From contig CM043942.1 in the NCBI GenBank assembly GCA_014529385.2, positions 48,218,244 to 48,282,243 on the forward strand: a stretch of 64,000 bases of DNA. The letters are read 5' to 3'. Both the position numbers and the translations under genes were made by a program. The notes under the pieces are model-generated. The model did not search any database and was not told the origin of the DNA. It saw only the letters and a program-made list of their open reading frames with translations. Every line of letters starts with the position of its first letter. The first letter of the stretch is position 1. Source of the DNA: Adiantum capillus-veneris. Taxonomy: Eukaryota > Streptophyta > Polypodiopsida > Polypodiales > Pteridaceae. Shown here in pieces: positions 31,300-44,821 of this stretch.

Positions 31300-34200
31300 A
31301 AGTTTCGAGCAAGAAATCAAGGCAAAACGTGTAACAATAACTCAAAACTCAATAGAGACAAGTTCAAAAGGCCCTAACCAGACATTGTATGATCCATGGA
31401 GACTTGGTATGTAGGTAGAGCTTAGACTTGATAGTACAAGTCCACAAAAGGGAGAGCCGAAGTGAGGAAATAGCAACACAGAAGAAATATCCCAACACGT
31501 TATCAAGAAGACCAGAGGAGCAGAAAACGCCTTGCAAACTCTATATATAACTGGATGGCTAGAGGTTTTTATAAAGAATGCAAACGTGATGGATATTAAT
31601 ACAATAAGCTAGACAATCATAAGCTAAATATCCAGGTCTTAAAAGCGGATCTCTAGAGAGAGAAGGCTACAATTCAGGTCTTTTAAAAGTCACTTGCTAG
31701 TGAGAGAAGATAATAATAAACAAAATTGGCAAATCGAGGCAAAAAAGTTTCTTCTTTACGGTGGGTGACAACTGGCACCGAGATATATGAGAATATCCAA
31801 GCTAAAAACAAAAGCCAATAAGATTTTTCACTGTTAACAAGGCATTTATCAAACATACAGAAAGATATAATACATCAAGGACCAAACTCGATTTAAAAAT
31901 ATAAACCCAAGCTCAATCAAAACACCATATGGTCACTTTCATATCCGCAACGAACCCATAGTAGGAACAACAATCCAAAATATTGTTCAAAAATAATAAC
32001 AAGAAAATAGAAACTGCTTCTTCAAAATATTATCCGTTCAAATAAAGGCAGCTCAGGGCTAGACTTTCCCGAGTATCACAACTTCTACCTGCAGTGAGGT
32101 AGACCTCCATATACCATACACCAAAACTGAAGGCTTCAAACAAACACCAAATTATATTTCTATATAGCATGCCAAATCACAAAAGCCAGAAACTTGTTAC
32201 AAAATTTACAGAAAAACCAGAGCATGTTAAGCATAACACAAACCATACACAAATTTCACCCAGCAGCTAACTTGCACGACATCGAATATATAAACAATGT
32301 TAATTGGCAGATATGAATGTGAGACTTTCACAAAACAAAGCCATATTACATCAACAAGCCGTAGACAGAGTAAGAAACATAGATACTCCAATCCTATTAA
32401 TTCTGCCAGCAACCTGGAAAAGGTACAGATAACCCTCCATCCAGAAAAGAACCCAATATTTTTAATAATAATCTGCATACAATCATAGAACAAAAATGAA
32501 GCGAAAGCTGCACCATCTTGAAAGATTTCCATCCACATGATTTTTGTTGTTCGTGCGCATTGTAGCTGATACCCAGCAACTCACTGCCAATATACAAACA
32601 TGTAGACATTCAGATGCTCAAACCTTTTAGCAACAACCAAAAAGGACTTAAACAACCACCTGCATCAGCCTATTTCACATGCTTTCCGCTATTTAACAGA
32701 GCCCGCACCATCCTCCTCACGGTTAGAATACATCAGACGAGCAGAGGTCAAGCATGACATGCCTCCCATCGCATGGAACAATGGGGCACCATTCTTCTCA
32801 CGGGTAGCACACATCAGGGCGACAGAGGGCAGGCATGAATCGAGCCAAAGAAGCATTCTTCAGAGACAGTGCTTCGGCAGAGGGCAAGCATAAATTGGCC
32901 GGAATCAACGAGTCGTAGCACCAACAACAGTGCTTCGGGAACAAAACAGGGGCGAAACCATCGCTGTCCACATGGCAAACCCTAGCGCTTAACACAGGCA
33001 GCACCTAACACGGAACACCAAAACACAAGCAGAGAAACGTGCGTAGAGTTCGGCAGCTTACTCGAGGAGCAATGACAGATCCCCTGTCGAACAACGACTT
33101 AAGACACACATGGAAAGACCGACTGAGGATACGCGCGTTCCTTCAAACGCCTAGATGGCTACCACAAGCAGCAAATAAAAAAAAACAAGGCCAGCATGTA
33201 CTCACGCCATCTGTGAAAGCAAGCTCACGGACTTCACTGAAGAGTAGGCAAGCATTCTACAAACAAAAGCCTAACCTAAAACATAACAAACAAAGCTTTA
33301 GTCTTCATCGTGCAAGCTCATACACGGGCTCGGAACCCAAAAGCAATGCAGACACAGAGGTCTCGCAAAGCGGGAGTAGGCGAGCGAAACGAGGTCTCCA
33401 CTCATGACCACCCTATAATTTTTATAGGGGCGGCTTCTTGAGCTCCACCTGATAACGCTCCAATCACAAGACCCTACGTGCCCTCATCTATCCCCACTCA
33501 CCTAGGATACCCTTAGATTTTCCCAATTCATCTAAAATGGTGCTACCTTGATATTGTTTATCCCGTGGGTCTCGTATGACATGAACTTCTATGGTTTCAA
33601 GACCTAAGAAATCATAGATCTTAGATTCTTGTCTATATCTATGTGGATTTCGGTCATAATATATGCTTGTCTAATCACAATGTTGAAGACTGACTTTTGA
33701 GATGGGTGAGAGTTTGGCTTTGGACAGATTTTTGGGTTCACACAGTAATGTCATTTAGCTCTAGAGAGGATGTGCTATGATAGACTCTTTCTTCAAAGAT
33801 AAACCATCATTCCTGATCTATCATTGGTATAATTCTATGAGATGGTATGTAGACCTCTCAAACACTGGTCAAATCTTTTTGTACAATTTCCCTTCTTGAT
33901 CTACATAATGTGTATAGGATTTATGTATGCCATACAATGCTAGTAGCATTCACTTTGATATATCCCTTAGAATCATAAATGATTGCACACTACTTGCTAT
34001 GGATTAGGTTCATTTGAAAGACTAGCACTCTTTTTGACCACCTTAGACTCATAAATGATTTCACACTACTCATTGTGGATATAGGATCATTTGTGAGCCT
34101 AGCACTATTTTTGACCTCCAATGATAACTGAAGAGTCTAACTAAATTCATGCATGAATTTGTTGTTTAAGGGCTCCAACTTAAGCTGTTCAGGTGCCTGT

Positions 34201-34303
34201 GCATCTTCATGTATATTTTGAACTTTAAGTGTTTTTACTTGTGTTTCTAATCATGCTAATGCAAGAACATTTGATTGCACCAAAAATGGTAAGCTAGATG
34301 CAC
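31300..34303. other. Long stretch without a supported gene
   Basis: The sequence is mostly AT-rich and non-coding. A minus-strand TATA-like sequence (CTATAAAAATTATAGG, box at 33,419-33,426) is followed on that strand by CT-rich and GC-rich sequence to about 32,700 that could be a transcribed leader, possibly of the exon-like stretches at 30.6-31.3 kb. Around 32,700-32,900 a block with CACGG(T/G)(A/T)AG and ACATCAG is loosely duplicated. Around 33,970-34,120 an imperfect 78-bp tandem duplication contains TCATAAATGATT. Confidence 0.4.
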
Positions 34304-35049
34304 TTACACCAAAATTTTCCTTTCCCATTTACTCATGTTGTGCTTTGTATTTACTATGTTCCTATTGTATGGATTCTTGGGACAATCCTCTAGAAAATGT
34401 CCACCTTTTATTCCATAATCTGAGTAGTACACCATTACCGGTGGTACTTCAATTATCTCCTCCATCTCAAGATCTTGCTGAGAAGTTTTTGCTTCTACGT
34501 TGGCTAAGTTGTCGCCATCCTCTTTTAGAACACTTAGCAGCATGTTGTAGACTGCTCCATCTTGACCTCTATACTCTGCTTGGCTTGGTTATCTGATAAG
34601 ATTGACTTCTATTGGCTGGTGTATTGGGTCTTCCAATTGTGGCTCTCCATTGTAGACTCGACCACTGTAGTCCATGTATAATGATTGTGATTACACATGC
34701 ACCAATTGTATGGTCTGTTGGCTTGTGCAAATGTTTGGATAACCACTTTGGTCAATTTTGCAAACTTCTATCTCTCCACCTCATCTTTAAGGTTGCAATA
34801 CCTGGCTCCACTAAAATTTGTAAACATCTAGGAGTTCTCTGTATCTAGCTTCACTCTAATCAATAGGATCTTGGCTCCTCTGCTACTTTTATTGCTCATC
34901 AAATACCTATGGCCTTGTAAATCAGCATAAGAAACCTTGTCTTTACTATAGCCATGGAGCTGTAAGATTTGCTCTATTGTGCTATGCTCCATGCTATTGT
35001 TGCTAATTGGTTTTGATACGATTGAACTCTTGGATCGACTCAAGTCCAT
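34304..35049 (-). pseudogene. Degraded gag fragment, Ty3-like
   Basis: On the minus strand a piece reads YADLQGHRYLMSNKSS and, further on, DYGIKGGHFLEDCPKNP, which resembles the knuckle region of the element at 60.8-61.2 kb (block CNECAITHMILDCPKNP). This appears to be an old, heavily decayed copy of that lineage. Only this part is recognisable. Confidence 0.4.
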
Positions 35050-35337
35050 GTTGGCTCAATCTATATCACTTCCTCGTAGCAAAGTCTCATGTTGTCCAAT
35101 GGGATTTTCCTGCTTTGCATTTTCCAATTTTTGGCTGACAGGCTTACTTCTAACTTCTGGCATTCTTTGATTGAACTGCAGCAACACGTTCCAAAATTGG
35201 CTAGAATACTGATGATTTCCACAAAAGGGATTAGGACACAGTTGGGAGGATTTTCTAACTTTCTAAGGAAAAATTTGAGCTCTCTTGAGTTTTACAACTC
35301 GAATTTTGCCCATTTGTTCCAAAAGCAGCTCAATTAG

Positions 35338-36060
35338 TGAATTTGGCTTGTGACATTAGCCTTAATTGCAAGGTGTTACCGATAAATGATTTTGAATTGG
35401 ATCTTGTTGTGATCGTTTTCTAGCTGGTCACTTTTTGGCGTATTTTGCAAGATCACTTTGTTTCAGGAAAACTTGATTTGCTTTCTTTTTTGACAAGTTT
35501 TACATTTTTCTACCTCATTACCACACGGCTTTGATTCAATCGTTTTCTCTCTCTTTTTGGACTAAAACTCGGTCTGCTCTTGATGTGATACGTCTGCAAA
35601 TTTTTTTTGACACATCTCTCTCTTTGTTTATATTTTTTTAATTATTTGATACTTTTGCAAATTTTAGCAAATTTATGATTTTTAGTTTTTTTTATGATTT
35701 TTAGTTTTTACGTGATTTATTATGATTTTTAAAGATTTTTTGACTTTTTAATGAATTTTCAGGACCTTTCACGTTTTCATATGATTCTTAAGATTGTTTT
35801 AGGAAACTTTTTAGTGATTTTTCCATTTTTTAAAACTTGTTTATGATTTTATATTTTTTGAATTTTCTTCTACTTTTTTGATTTTTTTAATTTTTGATGT
35901 TTTTTCTAATTTTTATTTGTTTTTTTAAAAGTTTCTGTATATTAATTTTTTTTTCTTTCTATTTTTATTTTATTAATTGATTTATATTTTTTGAACATTT
36001 TACTGATTTTTTAATTTTTTTTTTTTGAGTTTTCATTATTTTTGGCATTTATTTGACTTT
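35338..36060. other. T-rich low-complexity stretch
   Basis: From about 35,580 the plus strand is a long T-rich run with GATTTTTAG-like units. No gene is seen. Confidence 0.6.
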
Positions 36061-36302
36061 TTAAAAGTTAAAAAAAAGTTGAATTTTCTTACAAATTAGA
36101 TCAAAGTAAATAAAAATTAAACAAAAGTTTATTACCTGGACGTGTGTAGCCTTGAACGCGGTACAGAGGAAGAGACAGAGGCAAGGGGCTAAGAGAGAAA
36201 AAAAGAGGGATGCTGCTCTGTTTTTGTCCGTGTGTATGTGTGTATGTGAGTAGGTCAATCATCAAAGAACAGTGCCTATAAGGCTAGAGAGAGAATAACA
36301 GC

Positions 36303-36321
36303 TTGTCAATGTGCAGTAGAG

Positions 36322-36394
<73 letters not shown>

Positions 36395-36493
36395 AAGAGA
36401 GAGGTGTGTGTGTGTGTGTGTTGGTGCTTTTTTGCCTTGCAATCAACGTGATGGAAAGCGAAAGAGACAGAGAATCTCAAGGGTGGCGGGTCC

Positions 36494-36530
<37 letters not shown>
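36303..36530 (+). repeat. (GA)n microsatellites
   Basis: A pure GA tract lies at about 36,332-36,392, a GT tract at 36,403-36,420 and a second GA tract at about 36,499-36,530. Arg/Glu and Ser/Leu frames here are artefacts. Confidence 0.93.
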
Positions 36531-36533
<3 letters not shown>

Positions 36534-36540
36534 AGCGCGC

Positions 36541-39500
36541 TTTCTTGAGAGGGAGAGTTTTTGTTTTTAAAATTTTTGAACCTTAATAAAATTAAGAGGG
36601 GGTTCTCACCAATATGAGTCGTCGAATCCAATTTTTCATCGAAAGCCAAAGCTTACCATCGCATTCATCATAGATTGTCTTGCAACATTGTTGGGCCGCA
36701 CACCAAAGCTTGTGATCAACCATCGAATTGAGTTGTGGTCAAAGTTCTCAGAATTGTCTTTTTTTTTTGAATCTCAAAAAATGCCAAAATTAGCCTAAAA
36801 TTAGCCAAAAACTCAAAAATTCCAAAACAAATGCCAAAAAGTCATAAAAGTTCTTGAAAATTTTCATAAACCACAAAAAATAATCCACAATCACATTTAA
36901 ACACTCTTGACATACACAAGCAAGCCAAAACTAGCAATTTTTGATCAAAAACACTAATTACAACAAAATCACCTAATCGACCTCCAAAAAGTGCGAATCA
37001 CGCAAAACTCAACCAATGAGGGCATAAAAGTGCTCCAAATTTGTGCCGTCATTATGCATCCAAAAGAGCTCATCAAGATCATGTTTTATCAAATTTTTAC
37101 GAAAGTATTAGAAATTAATACAAAAACTAGCAAAACAAAATTATAAAATTTATCCATAATTTACAAAATAAATATCCAAGGCATTTAAGAGTCCGTACAT
37201 TACTATATCTGCAACCTAGGCACACAAATTGATGTATTATTATAGCTTGGAACTTTTATTGAGCCCGTAACACGTTACAATTATTACAATGGCTTGAAAT
37301 AAATCTAGAAATTACAATACATGGCCATTTTGAGAAAACGTAAAAAATGTGTAGTTCCAATCTTTACTGCTTCTTTGCATTAATCCTTGATGCGCATTTA
37401 CAAGGCTTGGGAGTTTAACATCTTCTGTTCACTAACATCGGCTTAGTTAACAACATGTTCGATATTACAAGATTCTAGCTTCTCTCTATGTTGTGTACAA
37501 TCTTTGGTTTAGCCTTGGTTCTTAGTATAGGAGGGTAGTTTTTCTCATACGTTCCTCTGGTGAACTTTCAAATTATTCTCTCTTGATGTATGGATTGACA
37601 ATACACCCCTTTCTCTTACAAAGGGGCTAAATGTCCCTACATTATAGTCTTGGGTGGGCCTAGATTCTTTACAAAGAGGGTACACCACAAACTGCTTATT
37701 GTTTCTTTTTACATGTATGTCATGTTTACTTTATGAGATGCATTGCACCTAGGTCATCCTAAACTTTCATATTGAACATGTTGTTTTCTTATACGTTTCC
37801 TTTAGAGTATGTGCAACAAAAATTGCATACATCACACTCTCTTGCACTTAAATTTGCACACATTAAATACGATCTCACTTAAAGCTGCATACATTATGCA
37901 TTTGATTGAATGTTTGAGGATCTAAATGTGAGAACCAAGATATATTATTTTTTTATTAGAGTCCTACTTTCTTGTGCATAATACAAGCTATACCCACATT
38001 ATGATTGGCATTGGAAAGGTGATGAAAGTGGAGCGTTGCTTTGTGGAAGAGAGCGTATACATGAACCTAATAGCTTCACATGGAAGAAGGTGATGCAAAC
38101 CTATATGGATTAGGAATCTATTACCTTTGATATCCAGGTTGAAGCTAGCTGAAAAACCAATATGGGCCATCTTGGTGTGTAAAAGGCTTAGTTCAGTTGA
38201 CATTTATCAATCTTGCATGAGTGTTCCACACACTATGATGCACACTCATTGAGTTCACACAGACCACAGACATTGGGAGGGGCACTATGGAAAATTGATA
38301 AAAACCAAGGTCAATGGATATGGATGGAGGAACATGTTCTACATAAGGAATCTAGTGAAAGCTTGCAATGGGCGGACATTTGAAACCATAGCCATCCACG
38401 AGGCTATAATTCTCTCTTTCACACATAGTGGCCTTATTACAATGCTAGGGATTTCTTGAAATCTCAAGAGGCAACCCATTTTCAGCTTCAAGTATTGGAA
38501 TTGTCACACACTTGACCATTGTCATAATTTTGACTCAATGAATCTTTATTCATATCCTCCATCTTTTGGGGAGCAGACCTAGCTTTACCAACATTTTGGA
38601 ATTTGAAGGGGACATATAAGCAGTATAATTTTTTTACGAATGAACTCAAAACTTTTCGAACCTTTTGGAGTTAGAATGTACACTTTGAGATCTTTCTATT
38701 GATATATATAATGCCATGATATTCTTCATTGTACTCTTTGAGATCTTTCTATTGATATATTATATAACTCCATGGGATTCTTCATATTTTAAAAGATTTC
38801 ATTTCTTCATGTGAAAAATCCATCTTATAAAAAGAATCTTCTTCAAATCCCCATTTTAGTGGAGATGACAAGTACTAAGAATCAAGTATAACTTTGTCAA
38901 AGTTTGTTGATTTGGGACCTACTTCCTAAGATGTTTCCAATATGTCATTTGATGGGATTTTGATCAAGTCTTTATGGACTTCACCTCACTATCAATGTCT
39001 CTTGGAGATAAAAGTGATTGCTCAAACACAACCAAGTGACCCTAGTGGCTCTTAATATTCTATGTTAGCATGGGGGTAAGAGCATTGGATCAAAAGAAAC
39101 TAACATTGTATGCAATTTCTTTAGAGCTTCTCATTTTAAGATGCAAAAGTTGACCCCAAAATAATAATCTTTTAGATGAGTCACACGTTTTCCTTTGAAC
39201 GACTAAAACTCATTTTGTAATTTATGTATCATGTAGAAATCCGCATGAGTAAAGCGTTACGCTCAAATTATAGCTTGTTGTCCACTGTACAATCAATATT
39301 TTGGACCCTAACCACCTTGGAGAACCACTATATAGATTCATTGGATGAAGAAATCTGCTTAACTAAATCAAATATTGATTAGATAGGCTGATAAATGTAT
39401 TTAGATTTTTGATATCACTTTGTGAGTGCGGGTTATTAATCGTAATTTTTGATCAAGATTACCTATACATGTAGGGGTGCTACCTAGGGGGAGTTTCCTA

Positions 39501-42120
39501 TGGCATCGTGAGTTGAATGAGTGGTCTACATATGTTTCATGGTTTGTTTTGGTGAGTTAATTTCAAGTGTTTGAGGCCCATAAACTCATGTGTGGATTGT
39601 TAGTCAATCCGAACCATATGGGAAAATATGCATAAGGTGACTTCCTTTTTGTGTCACGGTTGTTTGTATGGGTCTCATATGGATGATGTGATAATGTGAA
39701 AATCTATGTTATGGGGCTGAGCTTGATACATTGATTTGAGGTCGAATATGTACACATTATGAAAATTTTAGACTCAAATTTGGTCTTTTTAGCGCTAGAG
39801 AGAGAATGTTCTACAACTAATAGATGGCGGGCAACTGTAACGGTAGCTCGGTTTTTCCTTATTTTTATGTCAAATTTTTTCATTTTCAAAAAATAATCTT
39901 TAGTTGTTTCAAAAATGTAAATACTAATACACATTTGGATTTGCTCAAATCTCTCTTCTATCAGCACTAAATACAAGACAAATGTGGTATAACTCACACT
40001 CAATGCACTTTTGCACACTTTTTTGATATGAGAGATTTCATGCTATTCCCGCTCAGTCCCATCCACTTGCACTCAACATACTATTCTTTTTACATCAAAC
40101 TGCATGCTATTTGTCCTCAATGACACTACTAAACACTATCCCTCTCTCTACTGTGTTGTGCATCTTAATGCCATAAAAAAAACACTAATGGAGAAAAGAC
40201 CTCGATGAACATCCGCAAGTAATTATTATGTGGAAATATTCAACAAATTCAATTTGAACAATGGTCATTGGATTTCCACCACCATTACAATTAGAATTTG
40301 GTAGATGAGAAAGAGAAAGTGCATCTTAATGCCATTAAAAAAAAACTAATGGAGAAAAGACCTCGATGACCATCCGCAAGTAATTATTATGTGGAAATAT
40401 TCAACAAATTCAATTTGAACAATGGTCATTGGATTTCCGCCACCATTACCATTAGATTGGCAGACGAGAAAGAGAAAGTGCACAAAAATTGAAAGTGTGA
40501 ACAGCTGCAAAGGCAGGGTGAAAGACTTTTGCTTGTCACAAACGAGAAAAATAGTCAAAGAGGTGCTCATTGAACATGCATATATGCACTCAGAGCTACA
40601 TCTGAGAGAAATGTCAATATTTTTTTTGTCTCACCAACCAAACTATGCATTTACTAACCTCCACTAAAGATTTTTTAAACAATATTTTACTTGTGTTTAA
40701 CTTGTCTATTGGAGATATCTATCCCTCAAACAAACAAGACTGGTAGCCGGTGGATTACATTATAGGAATTTTTTATGCATTCCATGCATGATGGGTGAGC
40801 TACTATATAATACTACTGCAAGGTAACACACCCCTTTTGAACACTCTGGTGTAGTCAGATTTGTCAAATTTGGTCTCGAGATGCCTCTTGAGACATCATA
40901 CGTGTATGATGTCCAAGGTTACAGAATTTCAATTTTTTTCTTCATAGAACTTTTGCAAATGTCCTCTTGTATTCACAACATCAATCAATCATGAAAAAAT
41001 ATCAACAAAAGCCTGTTCATTGCATTTTTACCGTTAAAATCAAACTTTTTCGTGATTTCAAATACAAACAAGCACTTCAACAAATAATTCAGTGATGAAT
41101 ACCTTTAGATCAGAATTAGATCACTTACCTAAAGCTACTCCTACTCATCATATGGGGTGTTGCAATTGTAAATAGAGAAACACTTCACTGCCACACACAA
41201 ACTAGCAAATGCTTTTATCACCTCACAAATCACTCGACCACCAACAACTACTCTAATCTAAAACTAGTACTACAAATTCTAACTAAATCTATCTAGTCAC
41301 AGACCCTCGGCAAGACACACGCTTCTTGGCTGTCCACTTGATCTTGGAATATTCTCTTTCGGATCCACTTAAGAAGAATGCTCTCTTTACCGAGACCAAA
41401 TGAAGCAACCATCATATGGGTGTTAGTAGGATTACCTACTCAAGTCCTTCTGTCCCCAACAATGTTGCGGGAGCAAACCACACCACCTATAAAGTGCATG
41501 CAACACTACCTAGATCAACATAATGTCAATCGAGGACACAGATGACACAATAGGCGCATGGAGGCAGTCTATATAGCTTGTTAGACTGAGACCATCCCAC
41601 ACATACAACACTCCGGAAGGTAAACTAAACCAAAATCAAGAATCTCAATGCTCTCAACCACACCACCGAGCCCACATATACACAAACAGAAGGAAAATCA
41701 CCAAATCATACCAGAATCGTATGAAACTTAAGGAACACCATCCCCTCACTAGGATACACCTACTCCAAAGCCACTTAAAGTCTAACTGTTCAACTCTAAT
41801 AAGAGCGTATACCAAAGTCACATTTTTCCCACTGGGTTTTTTCCCTTTGGTCATCCAAGTTTAAGACCATCCTAATCTAGAGACACCACCCATCACCATC
41901 CTATTGTATATATTCTTTCTACATTAACAATAAGAAATTGCTACCCAAATCAATTGACAATGACTTGGAGCAACAACTACAGATCATTGTGTACTTTTCA
42001 AGAGAAAATATTACCTTTATGTACAATGGCAAAGATTCAACAAGCAATGGCTATCCATGACAGAATACTTGTCATCGACAGGGTTGATTATACTAACATC
42101 CTCTTGAAGATTCTAAGAAA
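36541..42120. other. Non-coding region with small duplications
   Basis: An A-rich run (CAAAAATT-type) covers 36,770-37,150. Near 37,320 the minus strand carries AAAATGGCCATGTATTG followed by AATAAA, recalling 1,230-1,310, so a decayed element end is possible. At 38,690-38,790 a unit with CTTTGAGATCTTTCTATTGA is duplicated in tandem. No ORF in this span looks like protein. Confidence 0.5.
40158..40479 (+). repeat. Tandem duplication of 161 bp
   Basis: Copies at 40,158-40,318 and 40,319-40,479 share GTGCATCTTAATGCCAT at their start and ACAATGGTCATTGGATTTCC inside, with only a few differences. It is a recent local duplication in non-coding DNA. Confidence 0.88.
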
Positions 42121-42171
42121 CTATAGCAAGGCAATAGTCCTTTCTCAAGTCAAACAACTCCATGATATCAT

Positions 42172-42777
42172 TTAGCATAACATAATGGTGATCACCGATC
42201 GGGATGGTAGGGAGAACATTTGTTGGAAAATCCCCCTCTGGGAGCTGAACACCCTCCAAAACACGTAAAGAACCAGTTTGAGGTGGCGCCATCTCATCAC
42301 CAGTAGGCCCCGGCTGCGCTTTGCCTCCTCCGCTGTGTCCCGGTGGTCATTTAAATTGACATTCAAATATAGTACGAGTCTAGTATAGTATTCCACGACA
42401 CGACACTTCCGTCTATGTACAGGACATTTGATGTCATTCCTATGTAAATGCTTTGGAAGCTTGAGGCTGCTCCTGTAGATAACATCTTTCTTGGAGCGGT
42501 TGAAACATATATCCTTCACATGCACATATCGGCAGTCCTCAAACTCAAAAGTGCCCTCGGCCATCTGTTGCTCATATGCCTGCTCAAACTCTTCAAGAAA
42601 ATGTCTTGTAGAAGCTAGCCACTCTTGCAATGAGAAGTGAGGGTTAAAGATTGGCTTGATTTCTTGCTCCTGCTGCTGCTGAAGCACAATTCGATAGAGA
42701 AAATGGAATAGTTTGTCCTTTGGATCCTCGTTAGAGCAAGGCAACTCCTCCTCTATCTCAATCTTGAAGGTATCCAT
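42172..42777 (-). CDS. Unrecognised ORF with upstream TATA box
   Basis: The frame of 201 codons starts at an ATG (MDTFKIEIEEELPCSNEDP). It contains a short Gln-rich run (LQQQQEQEIK), an acidic helix-like stretch (RHFLEEFEQAYEQQMAEG) and the block DIKCPVHRRKCRVVEYYTRL. No domain is recognised. About 95 bases upstream a TATA box (TATAAATATT on the minus strand) fits a plant promoter. Toward the 3' end another frame on the same strand, continuing to about 42,121, looks more protein-like, so the true end is uncertain. It could be a small host gene or the leader ORF of a decayed element. Confidence 0.45.
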   Translation of the reverse strand: MDTFKIEIEEELPCSNEDPKDKLFHFLYRIVLQQQQEQEIKPIFNPHFSLQEWLASTRHFLEEFEQAYEQQMAEGTFEFEDCRYVHVKDICFNRSKKDVIYRSSLKLPKHLHRNDIKCPVHRRKCRVVEYYTRLVLYLNVNLNDHRDTAEEAKRSRGLLVMRWRHLKLVLYVFWRVFSSQRGIFQQMFSLPSRSVITIMLC

Positions 42778-42870
42778 TTGTAAAAGGAGACAAACAAATC
42801 TTTGAAAAAGAGGAGGCTACTTTGAAAGCACTGGCTACGACAGGGGCACTAAGTAGGAAAAGAGAAAGGC

Positions 42871-42880
42871 AATATTTATA
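42871..42880 (-). promoter_or_regulatory. TATA box candidate for the 42.2-kb ORF
   Basis: The minus strand reads GGTCTATAAATATTGCC. Its distance to the ATG at 42,777 allows a start site about 30 bases downstream and a leader of roughly 65 bases. Confidence 0.5.
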
Positions 42881-43375
42881 GACCCATCCCACCAATGATT
42901 GTAATTATTTTGGTGCATTGAAGAGGACACACAACCCGAGGCAATCAGAACCACAGGATGTGCCACTTTGCGAGAGCAAAACCGAAAAAAACAGAACCTC
43001 TATAGCCTCCACACCACCCAAAAACAACCTATGCATACCTATCATAAAGGGGCGCAATACCATGAATACGGGGTTCCACAAGAGCGCGAGAGCAAACTAT
43101 GGCCGGATCTATAGTGGCCGGCCACACCAGTAATCCAAAAACGATAGATAGGTAGAGAGTGAGGGACAAACTCTCCTCAACTCGATGAACCAACACAGCT
43201 TTACAATGAAAAAGAAAGGGGTTCGGAGCACGATGGCTCTCCCTTTGACTGGCATACAAAACGGGAACTTGAGATCCTCTCCAGAGACCAGCAAATACCT
43301 CAAAAACAATTCGATACTCTGGCTCCAGCTGAGTTCAGGTAGAGCACAAAGCAACCACAACCCGATGCGGATGTC
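42881..43375. other. No gene seen
   Basis: Non-coding flank between the TATA box and the edge of a truncated retroelement. Short frames on both strands are unconvincing. Confidence 0.45.
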
Positions 43376-44783
43376 CATTTGCATTGCCTCTAGTCTTTTC
43401 TAGCATCCATGTTTGCTTGTTTTTACTGTGATTGGTAGCACAATATTCAACACATTTGTTTAGTATTAAAACATTAGATTCAATATGATTTTCTATCATG
43501 ATTCCTCGTCTAGGTTTAAGAATCAAGCAGTCTAATTAAGCTATTTTGATCAAGTTAGGCTTTAAATATCTTCTCTTAATACCATGGAGAATGCCTTCCT
43601 AATAATCAATGGTTACTTTAGGTTCTTAACCCAATTTAGGCAGTGTTGTGTGCAATGTACTAGGGATTTCTAGTGGGCTTAGTCACTATTGACCTTTAGC
43701 TTAAGTATTATAAAGGGAGTTTACTAGTATGACGAGCCTGGGGAGGGTAACGTGTCAATATGACCCCCCAAAGTTACAAAATTGAAAGGCAATGAAAAAC
43801 AAAAAACAAAAGTGCCAACACATGTAAAATCCTAATTCGGTACTTCACCCATATGTATTGCCTATGGTACTAAAGCCTTAGAGGTTCCCAGTGTGGGCGC
43901 TTTCCTTTGAAAAGCAAAAAGACCAAGGCATACAAAATAAACACACAAATCGATGAATTAATGTGAAAAAACTTTGGGGGGTCAAAGAAAAGGGAATAAT
44001 TCAAGCAATGATTTCATAAGTAATTCCTTTTATTGTAGCTTAACTAGAAGGTCTTCTAGGTATAGCCTCTAGTCAGCCCTCGAACATGCAATACTTTGCT
44101 CTTGCGATTAAACAACTTAATTGACCGGAGATAATTGAGAAGCTTGCCCATGGTATTAATAGTTGACCTCTAGTGCCTCTCAACCGTTGAATTAGCGACC
44201 CCAGACTTGTTTATTTTTTTACCTCTATAAAAAAGTGCTTATGCGTTTCATTATATTAGAGTTTAATGTTTAATGCTAATTTTTTAAATATTTTGTTACC
44301 AATCAATTTGTGTGCCTATTAATTGCATATGATTTTTTATTGTATATGAGAATGCAATTACTATGCGATTTATGGTTGATTTTGCAAGAAAGCTCAAGAC
44401 TCAAACTCGGATGCTCTTCCACCTCAACGAGCAGGATTCATCTCAATAGCTTCCAAGGATGGAATCTACATCAGGAAGCGGGGCATGTTAACCCTTACGG
44501 ACATCCTATCACCTTCGACGGATGCCTTATCCTTAGTTGATTGAGTCATGGACCGGGCTTGTCGGTCCAATAGGAAAAGGATAAGAGTGATCACCGATGA
44601 GAGGCGCACTCTAACTGTAACATTCAAGGGTTAGTTGGCTAAGCATGGGCGCCCAAGTGTGAATGAGGTGACTCATATAAAAGTCACCTAAACCTAAAAA
44701 TCACTCATTCTATCATTTGTGCAATTGAAGAGTGCTCTTGCTCCATCTCCATCTTCTTCTTCATCTCCTTGTGTGTGTGTATG

Positions 44784-44821
<38 letters not shown>

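Noticed and set aside
36262-36548. Arg-Glu and Leu-Ser repeat ORFs
   Set aside because: Direct products of (GA)n tracts.
35580-37150. T-rich block followed by A-rich block as a large foldback element
   Set aside because: The reverse complement of the A-rich part does not align with the T-rich part beyond composition.
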